This document shows, piece by piece, positions 9,521 to 27,000 of a DNA stretch of 64,000 bases. The stretch's first letter is position 1, and the number at the start of each line of letters is the position of its first letter. The notes beneath the pieces are model-generated. The model had not been told where the DNA came from. It did not search any database and saw only the letters and a list, made by a program, of their open reading frames with translations. Source of the DNA: Aristolochia californica (taxonomy: Eukaryota > Streptophyta > Magnoliopsida > Piperales > Aristolochiaceae); contig JARWKL010000008.1 of assembly GCA_029961685.1 (NCBI GenBank), positions 560,501-624,500 on the forward strand. The letters run 5' to 3'. The position numbers and the translations under genes were made by a program.

Positions 9521-11959
9521 ATGCAGCAGTGGATGGGTTGGTCGTCGGAAATGATCTCTTCAAATTCGTCGAAACAGATTTTCCGTGATTCAGCTTCGGT
9601 TTCATCGAACTGCAAGCAGAATTTCTCTTCGGGTGAGCTCGTCGTTTCGTCGTCTGTTTGGGAGCGTGAAGTCACGTAAGCAAAAAATAAATTTTATTTT
9701 TTATTTTTTCTGGTTCGTAATGGAAGATGAGTTAGCTTCCAGAAATGAATCACTGTTCGTTGCAGTCCAGGCAGCGGCGTTGGACGTGAAAATCGGGGCT
9801 TGAGTTCGTTTTCTGGGAATCTGTCGACGCCGGAGTGGATGCTTTCGCCCGGGTCTCTATTGTTTCCGGTGACCGGCGGAGAACAGAAAAGTTCATCTTC
9901 GTTGAGTGAAGCTCCGATGCCAAACCCAAGTAACCATCTTTTTCTCCATGGTGATAACAGTTCCTTTTCAGAGTTTCTCACAGTCGGGCAAATTTGTCCC
10001 GAGGACGCCATTAACGATCTCTCCGACAAGGTAACTAGAACTCGGCTTGTTTTCTTCTAATCTTCAAATTGAAGAACTGTTGAACGATAAGAGCTTCCAA
10101 ACATTAAAATGGGGCAAATACCCATAATTTCTACTGCGATTAACAGACCAGAGCAGTCGCAAAACAGCTCTGGTGCAATCAAATTATTAAAATCCGGTAC
10201 TAATGTTTTCCGATCAGAATTTACTTCAAGAGGAATCGAGGGTGGAGAGCGAAAGAAACGAACCGGAAACGACTACGAAACGCCAGAGAACGAACTCGCC
10301 TCCATCTTTTACAACATTCAAGGTACCATATCGATTCATATCATAAAAAAAACAGTAAATAGGAAATCACGTTAGAAAATGTCCATTAATCTATAAACGG
10401 CTAAAAAATCTGCTGTTGATGATCAGGTTCGCAAGGAGAAACTTGGAGATCGAATAAGCGCACTGCAACAGCTGGTTTCGCCTTTTGGAAAGGTAGGAAT
10501 CTGTACTTCTGTAGCTTCCAGCCTCTCGAATCGATTTACAGGAAACCCATGGACGAATCATTGATCGAAATTCCAAGACGTAATTGTTTTTTCTTCGTTT
10601 TTCTTCAGACGGACACGGCGTCTGTACTGTTCGACGCCACCGAGTACATCAAGATTCTGCACGAACAAGTAACTGTAAGTCTGAACGCAAGTAGATTAAA
10701 ATGTCTCTTCTTGATCTTCAGCTTAATCCATCAAGAGTCTTTAGTTGCATTATCTGCTTGCTGATTCTGTACTCTGATTGGAATTTCAGGTTCTAAGCCG
10801 ACCATACATGAAACTGGTTAGTATTATTACGTTCTTTTATTATTTCAATTAAATTTTATATCATTTTCTTTTTTATTTATAATTAAATCATAATTTATAG
10901 TTAATAGTGTGTTTATACCAACCCCAATAAATGTTAACCAAATCTATTGTGTATTTGTGCCCTTTTTTGTGCTTTTGAGATATTTTAAAAATAATAGAAA
11001 AAATAGTTTTATATTTTTAATATTATAAAAATAAAAGAAATTCAATTACTTTTTATCACTTGCCTCTTAAATTAATCTTATTTTTATTATCTAATATAAT
11101 TTTAGTTATTTCTAGTATAAACACAAACATTATAACTAATTTTTCTACTATTTCCAATGATATCTTTCCGATAGAAAATATTTTTAAAAAATAGTAAAAA
11201 AATGATTTTTTCATCATTTTGTTTCCGTATGGGGGCATAAATGATCCCTCAATAAACCAAAAAATAAATAAAACTATAGTTTATAAAATATAAATTTTCT
11301 TAAAGGCCATTTATGTAAACAAAAAATTACATATATTCACTAAAGGGTAAATTTATCTCTTTTATCCCTTAATAAGAAGTTTTTAAATGTAACTTATTAA
11401 CTTATGAAATTATTATTAATTGCCTTGTACCTTAAAAAACTAGATTTGAAATTTTTAGGTATTGAAAACCATAAATACTACATGTTTTCACCGAATAAAT
11501 TAAAAAAAAAAATCTTCAATCTTTATTGTTTATTTAATGAAAAATATTAGAGTACTTATATATATATGTGTGTTGAAATATATATTTTAGGGATAATTGC
11601 TCTGGACATTAGAAACAAAATAAGTAAATAAGATAGGTAGAGTTATTTTTTACTTTATATTATGAATAGACACTTTATTTGAATTATTTATTTTTATTTT
11701 ATTTATTTAAATACTTGCATATAAGAATTTTGTGATAAAAATAAATCGGTATTAATAAAAACTATTTTTAATGCATTAATTGTTTTTCTTTCAGAGTCAT
11801 CAGTACGATGAAAGTGACAACGAGAATCATAGAGAAGCCTCAGAGCATAGTTTGAGAAGCAAAGGTTTATGTTTAATTCCAGTTTCGACAACTTTGCACA
11901 TGGCCAACGAGAATCTACCAGATTTTTGGGCACCCACCTTTGGAAGAAGCAACAAATAG
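9521..11959 (+). CDS. bHLH transcription factor (bHLH110/112/123-like), 282 aa
   Basis: Seven exons join in phase: 9521-9675, 9766-10030, 10218-10322, 10427-10492, 10609-10674, 10790-10816 and 11795-11959. The start MQQWMGWSSEMI is the first ATG in the frame. Residues 1-165 are Ser/Pro-rich. The conserved core begins with KRQR..PPSFTTFK, then VRKEKLGDRISALQQLVSPFG (176-196), TDTASVLFDATEYIKILHEQ (198-217) and VLSRPYMKL. The tail RSKGLCLIPVS, then DFWAPTFGR, matches this subfamily. These proteins have an atypical basic region lacking the usual E-box contact residues, and act as nuclear regulators, often in stress or root development. Exon pattern (several 66-bp exons across the HLH) is as in relatives. 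Intron 6 (978 bp) is AT-rich. The family call is secure; the exact orthologue is not. Confidence 0.92.
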
Positions 11960-13326
11960 AAAAAACAAATATTGTCGGACCTCCCACCACAACTAACATG
12001 AAAGAGTGAGACGTTATATAAATTAAATTGAAACACAATTGTGTACATTTACATAACACATAAGCAATGGAGTGAGTGTAGATGAATGAACCGATTAATT
12101 TTCTTAATCTGTTCCTCTGGGTATTGTGCTTTGTGAAGTGCTTGTATGGTATTTATTGGACTTTCCATGCTTTTAATGTTGAAGAAGGCAAGAAATATTT
12201 TTCAATGGAGTCTTGGAGGAGTCTTTTTATGCAATGATTCCCTATCATGCAAATAAATGACAAAAATAGATGTTGATTATGATAGACAGTTATATTATAA
12301 TGTACAATTTTTTTAATTAATAAAAAATTAGGTGAAGCATTTATTCTTAGAAATTTATGTCCCAAGAAAAGTTAGAAATATTTTTCTTAGGATACACATT
12401 TCCAAGAAACCTTTCGATAAAATCTATTAGTGCCTTATTAACATGTCCATTTAATTTTTCTTAAAAAGTATTACAATATTAATTATCAAATACTTATTCA
12501 AAAATTTTTCATATGGTTTTCCAGCTCATTTTGGATGAAAAATCTTACTTAGAAAATTATATGATTTTTTAGTAAGAATTTTTATCTAGAAAAGTATTTC
12601 CAGGAAATATGAAACGTTAATGTTACCTGAAAATATATTTTAACTAGAATGTCTTTTCCAACATTTCTTTAAAAAAAGCACTAACAGGGCCTATAAGTTT
12701 CATATAATTCATTATAATAGGTTTCATACAGTTTGATTTATCATAAATATTTTATGTGTCTCAACAAATTGTCATCTACAAATAAATGTGTCTCACTAAG
12801 TCACATTACAAATGCTCCAAATGCAAAAATAAAGGGAATATTTCGATTTTGTGATTATTTTGGGTTAACACGTGCTTGAATTTGAGAAGGGATATTCGAG
12901 TTATGGTATCCAACTCGTCTTTTTTCCAACAACTCCCATTGTAAAGTTTAGTTATTAGATTCGAAAAGACTGACCTAATTCAGATGACTCGGGGCAAAAC
13001 TCAGAAAAATCGAGGTAACTTATAGATAACCTAAATCAAATTTTCAGGAGGGGATAATTCGAGTTACTGGGTCGAACTCGCCTTTTGTATTTTTACGAGT
13101 CTCACATTGATTCCAAGCCTAGACTCGGAGAAACAGACCCAACCAGGACAACCTAAATCAGAGTTTCACGAGGCCCGAGTTGAAGTCACGATTGTAGAAT
13201 CAGCAAAATACACATATTTTGGTGTCACGCCCGCTGTGTCTAGAAGTGTTTATTTTTCTTTGCGGGACACGCTGCCGAAACCAGTCCTAGGGCTTCAACT
13301 CTCTCTCTCTTCCTGCAAGCGGAATC
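11960..13326. other. Intergenic region between bHLH and eIF4A-III genes
   Basis: It holds the bHLH 3' UTR, an AT-rich dispersed repeat (annotated separately) and, from about 12.87 to 13.15 kb, degenerate text rich in GAGTT, ACTCG and CTCGG words. That text resembles fragments near 40.7-40.86 kb and may be old transposon sequence. The eIF4A-III promoter and 5' UTR occupy the last 150 bases or so. Confidence 0.45.
12375..12690. repeat. Dispersed MITE-like repeat, copy 1
   Basis: Blocks such as TTCTTAGGATACA, TATTAGTGCCTTATTA, AGAAAAGTATTTCCAGGAAATATGA and GCACTAAC occur here and, in the same order with similar spacing, at 48518-48965. The motif TTAGTGC near the left side and its complement GCACTAA at the right end suggest an inverted-repeat, non-autonomous DNA element. 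No coding capacity is present. Confidence 0.55.
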
Positions 13327-18281
<4,955 letters not shown>

Positions 18282-18779
18282 GGATGAAGCTGCTTGATCT
18301 TGAACGTGAAGAGGAGCTCACTGCAGGATGTGAATGGGGAAGTGGTTTCAACTTCCTTTGTGGCTGCTTGTGTGTGAAGGTTTTGCTTTGTCTATGCTAA
18401 AAGATACATGGAAGGTATAGGAACATGAAGTAGTTTTGACGCAGATTGTACTCATCTGATGCTTCTCTTGTTTTATATCTGTTCAATATTACGTTGATAT
18501 CGTGAATCTGATTTGGTGATTTAGATAACTTGACATCTTTGATCCTGTATTACTAGGGTGCGCGTGTAAGAAGCAAATGCTATGGAACAAAATTTTCAAT
18601 TTTTTTTTTTTCTGGTTTTTTTCCGATCAACCCAAATTTACTAATAGGGTGGATATAATCCCCCACCAGAACTGCATCATGGTCTCATGTCAAACACATA
18701 CAGTGCATTCATGGGGGATCATTTTCACATGATTCCGAACAGGTTCCTGCAAAAAGGAGCCATAGCGTAAGAGCTGATT

Positions 18780-19210
18780 AAAAAATGTTGCATTAGCAAG
18801 TGAAATGCGGGCAAAACTGCAAGATTAACGAAGGCCTGCCTTCACTGAGGACGGCAGACTAATCGTGTCTTGAATCAGTGCATCAAGATCAGCTTCTGAC
18901 CCTGGTTTTATATGCATAACCTGTACAGAAGTTCTTCATGTCAATTTCTTATAAAGAGCCTCTCCGCATTTAGGTGGTGATTCCGGACTCATAGAGGAAT
19001 CATCGCCAATGTCTGGCAAGGTTCCTTTTCGTGAGCTGCTCTTCAAATGCTGTAATGGGGAGATGGGAATGGATTGGAAAAAGTGAAATACAGAGAGCAG
19101 AATTAGAAAACTGAAACAGTTCAACAAGAGATGGAAACCTGATCGAATTCGTCTTTCCTGGGTGAATTCTTGACTCTGGAAGTCTGATTGAAGATTGAAG
19201 TACTTTTCTA
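18780..19210 (-). pseudogene. Orphan 3' gene fragment of unknown identity
   Basis: The minus strand here looks like the end of a gene. A stretch reading SRVKNSPRKDEFDQ ends at a GT donor (near 19139), and a plausible acceptor leads to HLKSSSRKGTLPDIGDD..SPESPPKCGEALYK-stop. Further on, VMHIKPGSEADLDALIQ..SLPSSVKAGL-stop follows an acceptor-like TACAG. I do not recognise the family. Upstream exons are absent, because tRNA-Phe and the SF3A1 gene begin within 60-350 bp. It may be a truncated duplicate; coding status is inferred from composition and splice-like borders only. Confidence 0.35.
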
Positions 19211-19263
19211 TCAAAAGTCTGTTTATTTGTAAGTTCATAAGTATAATACATTATTTCGAATTA

Positions 19264-19268
19264 GCGGG

Positions 19269-19311
<43 letters not shown>

Positions 19312-19336
19312 GCGTGTTCGATCCACGCTCACCGCA
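19264..19336 (+). tRNA. trnF-GAA: tRNA-Phe (GAA)
   Basis: This is a 73-nt nuclear tRNA starting GCGGGGATAGCTCAGTTGG. The anticodon loop is CTGAAGA (anticodon GAA), the T arm contains GTTCGATCC (B box), and the gene ends ACCGCA without an encoded CCA. The A box TAGCTCAGTTGG is intact. No intron is present. TTTTTTT at about 19341-19347 serves as Pol III terminator. The sequence agrees with the plant cytosolic tRNA-Phe as I remember it. Confidence 0.98.
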
Positions 19337-19586
19337 TAATTTTTTTATTATAGTCTTAATGACCTAAAAATTGTTAAAAATATCTACTTATTTTTTATTT
19401 AGTAAATATTATGTAGCATGCATTAAAGTTACATAAATAAATTCTCATCTGAAAGGTTGACATGTCGTTTATCAAAATGTCAGGGGTGTTATCGTAATAA
19501 AATTACTAGAGTGCCTTCGTATAAATTTGTGGCCCCCGCCGCCTTCGAGCGGTTTCCGGTACGAGTCCCGGGTTTTCCCGATGTTT

Positions 19587-19597
19587 AAAACCCTAAC
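19587..19597 (+). promoter_or_regulatory. Telo-box in the SF3A1 5' region
   Basis: The sequence AAAACCCTAAC is a perfect telo-box (AAACCCTAA). It lies about 380 bp before the SF3A1 start codon, probably in a first non-coding exon. A plausible 5' UTR intron donor (AAAG|GTTAGC) lies at about 19704. Telo-boxes mark promoters of growth-related housekeeping genes in plants. Confidence 0.55.
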
Positions 19598-19974
19598 TTC
19601 CTTCTGCGTTCGCATCTCTGTCACACTCGTCTGTTCAATCAAAACCCGAGTCACTGCCCTCGCTTTTTTATTTCTTTCATCCTGTGATTGGATTTCTGGT
19701 AAAGGTTAGCTTCTTTCTTTTCTTGATTTTCGTTTCATGGTTTTAGGGCTGATGATTCTGTTCGCCAAGATCTCTGTAATTCTGATGTGTTCATGTAATG
19801 TTTCTAATTTTTTTCTACTGTTATTTTCAGAAATCCAGCTATTAATTTAAATAAAATACAGCAGTTTTTGGTGAACTAGGGGGTTGAGGGCACTGGTGGC
19901 GAATCTTTGATTTTTGTCTCTCTGTAACATCTGCTGGTTCATATCTGGTTTGGACATATAGAGTCGTGGAAAAA

Positions 19975-22582
19975 ATGCTTGGTACGTTACCAATTTTACC
20001 TCTTCCAGCCCCTCCGCTCGATGGCAATCTTGGCCCTCTTCCGGCAGCACAAGTATCGGAGGAGAAAACAAGTGAGAAGTCGACTGATCAGAAAACGGAA
20101 AACTCGGCTCCGACGTCTGTTGCAACACATACTCGGACTATTGGTATTATACACCCTCCCCCCGATATTCGGAACATTGTGGACAAAACTGCTCAGTTCG
20201 TTGCCAAAAATGGACCTGAATTTGAGAAACGAATTCTCGCTAATAATGCCGGTAATGCCAAGTTCAATTTCTTAAGCAGCTCTGACCCATACCATGCTTA
20301 CTATCAACATCGAATGTCGGAGTTCAGAGCCCAGATTCAATCATCTGCTCAGCAACCTGCCCTATCCCAAGCTTCTGATTCAGCACCTGATTCTGGAGCA
20401 GCTGCTGCTGGCGCTGCCGATGTTGCTGAAGCAGCTAAGATCGATAACTCTTTTCAGTTCCAGCCTGTTCAGAAGGTTCTCGAGCCACCCGAGCCTGAGC
20501 AGTATACTGTTCGACTTCCAGAAGGGATAACGGGTGAGGAACTTGACATTATTAAGCTAACTGCTCAATTTGTTGCTCGGAATGGGAAGTCTTTTTTAAC
20601 TGGTCTTACAAGTCGAGAGATGAACAATCCCCAGTTTCACTTCCTTAAACCGACACATAGCATGTTTACATTTTTTACTGCACTTGCTGATGCTTACTCG
20701 AAGGTTTTGATGCCGACTAAGGATATAACGGACAAGTTGAGGAAGAGTGTTACAGATATGACAACTGTTCTTGAGAGATGCTTGCATCGACTGGAGTGGG
20801 AAAAGTCACAAGAACAGGCAAGGCAGAAGGCTGAAGACGAAATAGAGCAAGAAAGAATGCAAATGGCCATGATTGACTGGCATGATTTTGTTGCGGTGGA
20901 AACAATTGACTTTGCAGATGATGAAGATGATGAGTTGCCTCAACCAATGACTCTGGAGGAAGTTATTAGGAGGAGCAAAATGTCTGCCATGGAAGAAGAA
21001 GAAACAGTGGAGCCAGGGAAAGAGGTGGAAATGGAAATGGATGAAGAAGAAGTTCAACTGGTTGAAGAGGGAATGAGAGCTGCCAGTCTTGAAGGGAACG
21101 AGGATGACAAGAAAGTGAATGAGGTTAAAGTCCCAGATGAGCCGGAGGCTCCAATGAGAATAGTGAAAAACTGGAAAAGGCCTGAGGAAAGGAATATTGC
21201 TGAAAAAGATCCAACAAAATATGGTATTTCTCCTATTACTGGTGAGCTGATCCCTCTCAATGACGCTGGAGAGCACTTGCGTATTTCTCTCATTGATCCC
21301 AAGTACAAGGAACAGAAGGAGAGAATGTTTGCTAAAATTCGGGAGACAACACTTGCTTCTGATGATGAAATATCAAGAAATATCGATGGACTTGCACGAA
21401 CTCGGCCTGATATCTTTGGAACTACAGATGAAGAAGTTCTTAATGCTGTCAAGGCAGAAATAGTTAAGAAGAGAGAGGAGCAACCTAAACAGGTCATATG
21501 GGATGGTCACACAGGCAGTATTGGCCGGACAGCAAACCAGGCCATTTCTCAGAATATGTCAGCTGAGGAGCAAAATGCTGCTGCTAATGCTGATGCGAAG
21601 AACCTTCCAGGTCCTGCACCTCCACCAAGACCTGGGGTGCCGTCTGTTCGTCCTCTGCCTCCCCCACCTGGACTTGCCCTGAATATTCCTCGACCTGGTG
21701 GAGTGCCATACTCTGTGCCAGGTAGCAATGGTGTCCTTGTTAACCCACCTCCAAGGCCACAAGGTATGCCAATGATGCAACCAATGAGGCCATCACCTCC
21801 TATGCCAATATCCTCAGGGCAGCAACCTCTCATGGTTCGGCCACCACTTCCCCCTTCAGTTTCTGTGAGTCTGAACCCTCCACCGCCGCCAGGGTCACAG
21901 TTCCCACTCTTGGGTGTTCATCGACCTTTCATGCAGGTGCCTATGCCGCCACCTGCCATGTCTATGCCAATGCCACCACCACCCCTGCCTCAAGGAATGC
22001 CACCTCCCCCACCTGAGGAAGCCCCTCCACCACTACCAGATGAGCCAGAGCCAAAGCGGCAGAGAGTTGATGATAGCCAGCTTATTCCAGAGGATCGATT
22101 TTTGGCTCAACATCCAGTAATGATTTGTAATTGTTGATGGCTTCATAATGCTTTATTCTCTTTTGAACTTATCCCGCTGTTTCACCCTTTTCACTCAATT
22201 TTGTTATTCTTTCCTCTTCATCTGATTATGCAGTATTGAATTTGTTTCAATCATTTAAACGCTTTGCCTCTCTTGATTTGATTTCTGAATGAATAATTTT
22301 TTTTTTTTTCAGGGATCTGTTCGCATATCTGTATCAGTGCCTAATACTGATGAAGGGAACTTGAAGGGTCAACTTCTAGAGATCACAATACAGTCTTTAT
22401 CTGAGACAGTCAGCAGTCTGAAAGAGAAGATTGCTGCCGAGATTCAGCTTCCTGCTAACAAACAGAAATTGAATGGTCGGGCTGGGTTTTTGAAGGACAA
22501 TCTTTCTCTCGCATACTACAATATTGGCCCCGGAGAAACACTTACCCTTGCATTAAGAGAACGAGGTGGCAGAAAGAAATAA
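19975..22582 (+). CDS. SF3A1: Splicing factor 3A subunit 1 (SF3A1/PRP21), 803 aa
   Basis: Two coding exons, 19975-22116 and 22313-22582, join in phase 0 with a GT..AG intron. The ATG at 19975 is preferred because the frame extends only three codons further, to a GTG. The protein is a subunit of the U2 snRNP SF3a complex and is needed for early spliceosome assembly. Domains in order: SURP1 (about 66-110, TAQFVAKNG), SURP2 (about 191-238, TAQFVARNG), a PRP21-like middle with an acidic/coiled stretch (about 280-400), a proline-rich region (about 545-700, many PPPPPG-type runs), and a C-terminal ubiquitin-like domain made almost wholly by exon 2, ending RERGGRKK. Length and order fit the family. 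A 5' UTR intron is likely. Confidence 0.97.
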
Positions 22583-24007
22583 ACTCTTCTTGCAGAATAC
22601 ATGTAAGGTTACTTCTTAAGATATTGTTATGATTTTTGTCTGTTGCAAACTCTGTAGACAAATTTTGTGGGCGACATGTTATGAAATTAAAGTTCACATT
22701 TAAAAAAAAAAATAGAAAATGAAGTTCATATTTGTTTGTTTGCTTATCTTGCACTAAGAAGGGATTTGGTTCTACCGCAGGTGCAGTATTGTGGCTTTGT
22801 TTCTTATTAGCTGGGTGGAAAATACACACTACTTCTTCATTGAGGACCAAATGGAAGTTGGATCCTATTATTTCTACAAAATTTTTGCTCCTTATGTTTT
22901 ATTTGCTCTTGACGAAAACGTGTGCATTATGACCAAATTCAAATGGAAGCAAGATGTATTTGTGGTTGAAGGCTTAGAGCAATATTCTATATCTTGTCTT
23001 ACATAAAGTAGCTTCTCATGGCATGCAGGTTTTCCTTTGCAATGAAGAATATTGTTGTGGAAGGTGTGTTCCAAGTTGATCACTCATTTCTTATAGTGAA
23101 TATGCTTTTCCATAGTTCAGGGCTGGCTTCTTTAAATCTGTAGTTCCCTTTGCAGCATGCTCCAGGAACCAAGGGCAAGGCAGATTGCTGGAGGATGTTT
23201 TACGAAGGTCATTCACTATTCTAGATACTGGTCCAGCTAAAATTTCTATATTTTTGTAGTCCCTGTTATTATAGTTTTTCTAATTTGAATAAGCCAGCTG
23301 ATCAAGCTTGTTAATACCCTCACTACATACCTGACATTTCCATGGAGGGGGCCATTCAAACAACCGTCTGTGAGCTTCCTGAAGGACGGTAGGTTCTTGG
23401 TGACCCTTTGCAGTCATATATCCAATGGTAAGGTATTTGTTTGAACTACTATGAAGAACTTCCTGGGATAAATAGTGGTGTCATGGCCCCCAGTCTACTC
23501 CCCACCAACTTATCTTAGTGATGACTGATCTGGAAACTGTTTGAAACAGAAGGTAGAAAGTCCCGGTTTCTTGCGCTTGGAGGTCCAACAGATTTAACTC
23601 TATTTTGAATTTGAACACTTCTTTAACTTTGTTGAAGACGAGTCTTCAGGACGGTGGAGCTTCTTGATCTCCTGACCATGAATGATGGACGATCGCACCT
23701 TGTAGACGGTGAACTTTTTTTTGAGAAAATTGTACTGGAATACATTGGTTTTAAGATATCAGTGAATGTTTCGTGGCAAGTTGGGGGTCTTTTAAGTCTC
23801 CTATGGACTTCTTTTTTCCGGTTTTGCGCGAGTGGTCTATGCTTTCTTAAACCATGTCAGCAAAATGCCTGAGGCTGGTCCAAGCATTTGATACTGCCAA
23901 TGGTCAAGATTGTTTATAACGCCTAGTTTTTCAGATAAACCATTTGTTTATTCTTCTTTACAGGACTAATGCTTTTCCGATAACCATGGGCTAGAATTCA
24001 GATTTCC
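22583..24007. other. Tail-to-tail intergenic region, SF3A1 and PAT11 3' ends
   Basis: SF3A1 3' UTR occupies the left part; the PAT11 3' UTR (minus strand) probably occupies the right 100-200 bases. Only short open frames occur between, none with recognisable homology. Confidence 0.5.
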
Positions 24008-27000
24008 CTATGTCCTATGACTCTTCCCTCCAGCATCGGAAGAACACTGGAAAACTCTGAAAGGCAAAGTTGGGCACCCGAAAAAACGAAACAGATTCTG
24101 CATACCCTTCTGTCGCCGTTCTTTGCCTGATGAGCTTAAATGGCTAATGTAAGTATGCCCCATGTAGATGCAAGCGAGCTGTTGCCACAGAAGAACACTT
24201 AAACCCATTTGAACGGATGTACAAACAACAAACAGATAAACAAGCACAATGCCTCTGGCTGATAGATGTAGAGCAGAAGTTAGAAACGTGCGGGTGATTC
24301 CAGTTGTGGCACTCAATAAAGCCATCCTGCAGTAGTAGGATAATTGTCTGTTTCCATAATCCGAAGGAGGCCAAATATGAGTACCTGCATATATAGCCAT
24401 GATTGAAGCGTATATAGTACTAAGGATGATGGAGAACAGGAATGTGATGAAGCTCCTGTGGTTTGCTGCTCCGACACAGTTACCGATCTGTCGAAGAATG
24501 TTAGAAACAATCAAACAACGGGCTACAGCTGCTACCCTGAAACTTGTTACATAAATCTTTGCTGAAATGTAAGAACAGATTTAAAGTGTGGGTTGAACAT
24601 GAGAGTGTTCCCATCAAGGTCTGGTGTATGAGTCAGCTTCATGAGTACATTGTTGATTGAAATCTGGTCGTTTATGTAAATAAAAATGGCCAACAAAAGA
24701 GATCAAATCAAGCTTGTTAGTAATCACTCCATAGACAGATGGATATTTAAAGTTCCTAATCCTCTAATGGCTAGTATTTAACTAAAATAAGACGAACGAA
24801 AAGGAGATGAAAATCTGGTATATGAGTGAACACTTACAAAAGGGCAATGGTGATCCATGTCCAGTACACAGATTGAACAAGAACGGCAATGATGTGTCCT
24901 TGGTGACTTTGGCTTTGCACAATAAACACACAATGTGTAGTCTTCTAGTGTTCCTCTATCCACCACTGGATAACTGCCCCATATAACATTTGGTGGGTCT
25001 CCAGGAGATCGAAATGCTGCTAACCAGAAGCTAGAAAGAGTGCTCACACATAAAATAAAAGTGATAGTTGAGTGGAAAATCCCACATAAGAGACCGACTG
25101 AGAATACAACAGGGTAGACTGCCCATGCACCACCACCTGGGAATTGTCATGTAAATCAATAAAATATGAAACAACTTTACCAAACTGAACAGAGTTTGTG
25201 GATACCTATTATAAAGAGCATAAAAAGAACAAGGATAGTGGTGAAAATGCGATCCTGAATACATCTCCAGCGACGAGCACATCGGCTTTCATGCCTCTGT
25301 CGATTTTGATTAGTCAAAGCACCACACCATCCACACTTGAAAACTGGACTATATGATGGAAGAAGAAGGCGTAACCCACACCCCCAACATCTGGACTCAA
25401 ATCCCTCTGGTGCAGAAGCAACATGTTGCTCTTCCTACGGGTTGCCAAGTTTTTTACGTGAAAAAACTGAAGAATAATGGTCTATTACTCCATAAGAAAA
25501 TTAACACATTAGTGAAAGCATTTGAGATAATACACCTTTTATGCTAATATGAAAATGCATGGCCCGCTAGTGGTGCAGGACACTACAACTCTACATATAG
25601 AAAGTGAGTTTGGAAGTTTTTGATATTTAAAGGCAAGCAAAAATCACTTGTTGAAAAAGGAAAAATGAGAGGTACCCTCAAAATTTAGATTTGATACAAG
25701 TTCCCAAAGTAGGGTAAACAACAAAAGTGAAATTGATAAGCAGAGGTAGCAATCAAGTAACTCAATGTTGTAGAATCAACAATAGAGATATCGAGAATTT
25801 CAAATTTAAGGGGTCCAAGTTAAAGTTCCAAAGGCTGTTCTATTGTTAGCAGTAGCATGTGTGGTTGAAGGAAATCGAAGAAACAATTCACAGCAACTGA
25901 AAAGCAATTTTATTAATTCACAAATTTATCATGTTAAAGAAAGTCTCCATATTTGTAGGATACAAGCACTTATGAACTAAGTAACATTGATATGACAGGA
26001 ATTTCCTAGAACTGAACCACCTATATATACTATAAATTTGACTTTACTGAAACAACAAGGCATGGCATGAATTCCAACAGCTACATAAGACAGAAATTAA
26101 AGATTATAGACTCAATACAGTAGATTTCAGCCAGTGTTTCAATAAAAAAGAGTTTTTTTAAGCAAGCAAAGCAAAACAACAAGATTCAGATGGCAGACCT
26201 TATACAACAAGGGATTGGAGAATCACCTCCTTTTTAGCCACCACATCAGCGGCATCATTCTTTGGAGAAAAGACTTAAAAAGACTTTCTAGCAAAAGACT
26301 TTTCATAAAAACAGTTTAAAGAAAAGAAATAAGACCTTCAAGAAAAGACTATCCCAAAACAAACTCTCTTCTTCATAAAACTTTCTATCCTTCTTTTTTC
26401 TTGCGTAAATCTCAGTCTATTTGGATGGCACCAAGTTTTCTCATATTCTTCTGCTGTTGTTTCCCCATTACAGCCGTATCCTACATCACAATATTATCTT
26501 AGAAAAGCAGAAATCCATAATTTATAGAAAAATTTACACGTTTTAGGGTTCAAAACACTTCCGAGCAAGATTCTTAAAAATCACAGTAAAGCAACCATAA
26601 CAATGAAAAAAAGGTCCTTCAGTTTTGAGTCTTAAAGACAAAGTCATCAAAGTGGAAATACTGAGCCTGCTCTTTTCTTTGTATCTGCAATGTGTACTTG
26701 GGACTACCAAAAAAAAAAAAAAAAAAAAGGAAAAAAAACACCTGTGCATGCTAAATTGATAATTAATGTGTTTGAACTGATAATTGTGTACAATTCTAAA
26801 CAAATGAAAAAAAACACTACCACAGCTAAGTTTACCCTTGCTATTCATACATACTTAGCTTCTGTTTCATGAGCTTAACAACAAGTATAGTGTTTTATTA
26901 AGCACAATAATGGCCTCAACAACCATAGCAATCAAATTGAAGCAAACCATGTGAGTAGGCAATACATTGCTAGAATACGACTTTTAATGAGGATATCCTA

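Noticed and set aside
9448..9675. A protein-like acidic minus-strand open frame
   Set aside because: The plus strand there is exon 1 of the bHLH gene (MQQWMGWSSEM), with a good donor and in-phase continuation; the minus frame is its mirror.
10109..10375. Plus-strand 88-codon frame as a bHLH exon in its own frame
   Set aside because: Acceptor GATCAG at 10217 followed by AATTTACTTC gives the other frame (KRQR..SFTTFK), which joins in phase to VRKEKLGD and matches the family.
12870..13150. GAGTT/ACTCG-rich text as a coding or regulatory feature, with similar text at 40.68-40.86 kb
   Set aside because: Similarity is by word content only; I could not define ends or a shared order well enough to call an element.
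20806..21497. Minus-strand open frames of 147-156 codons
   Set aside because: They are shadows of the SF3A1 coding exon, driven by its repetitive acidic and proline codons.
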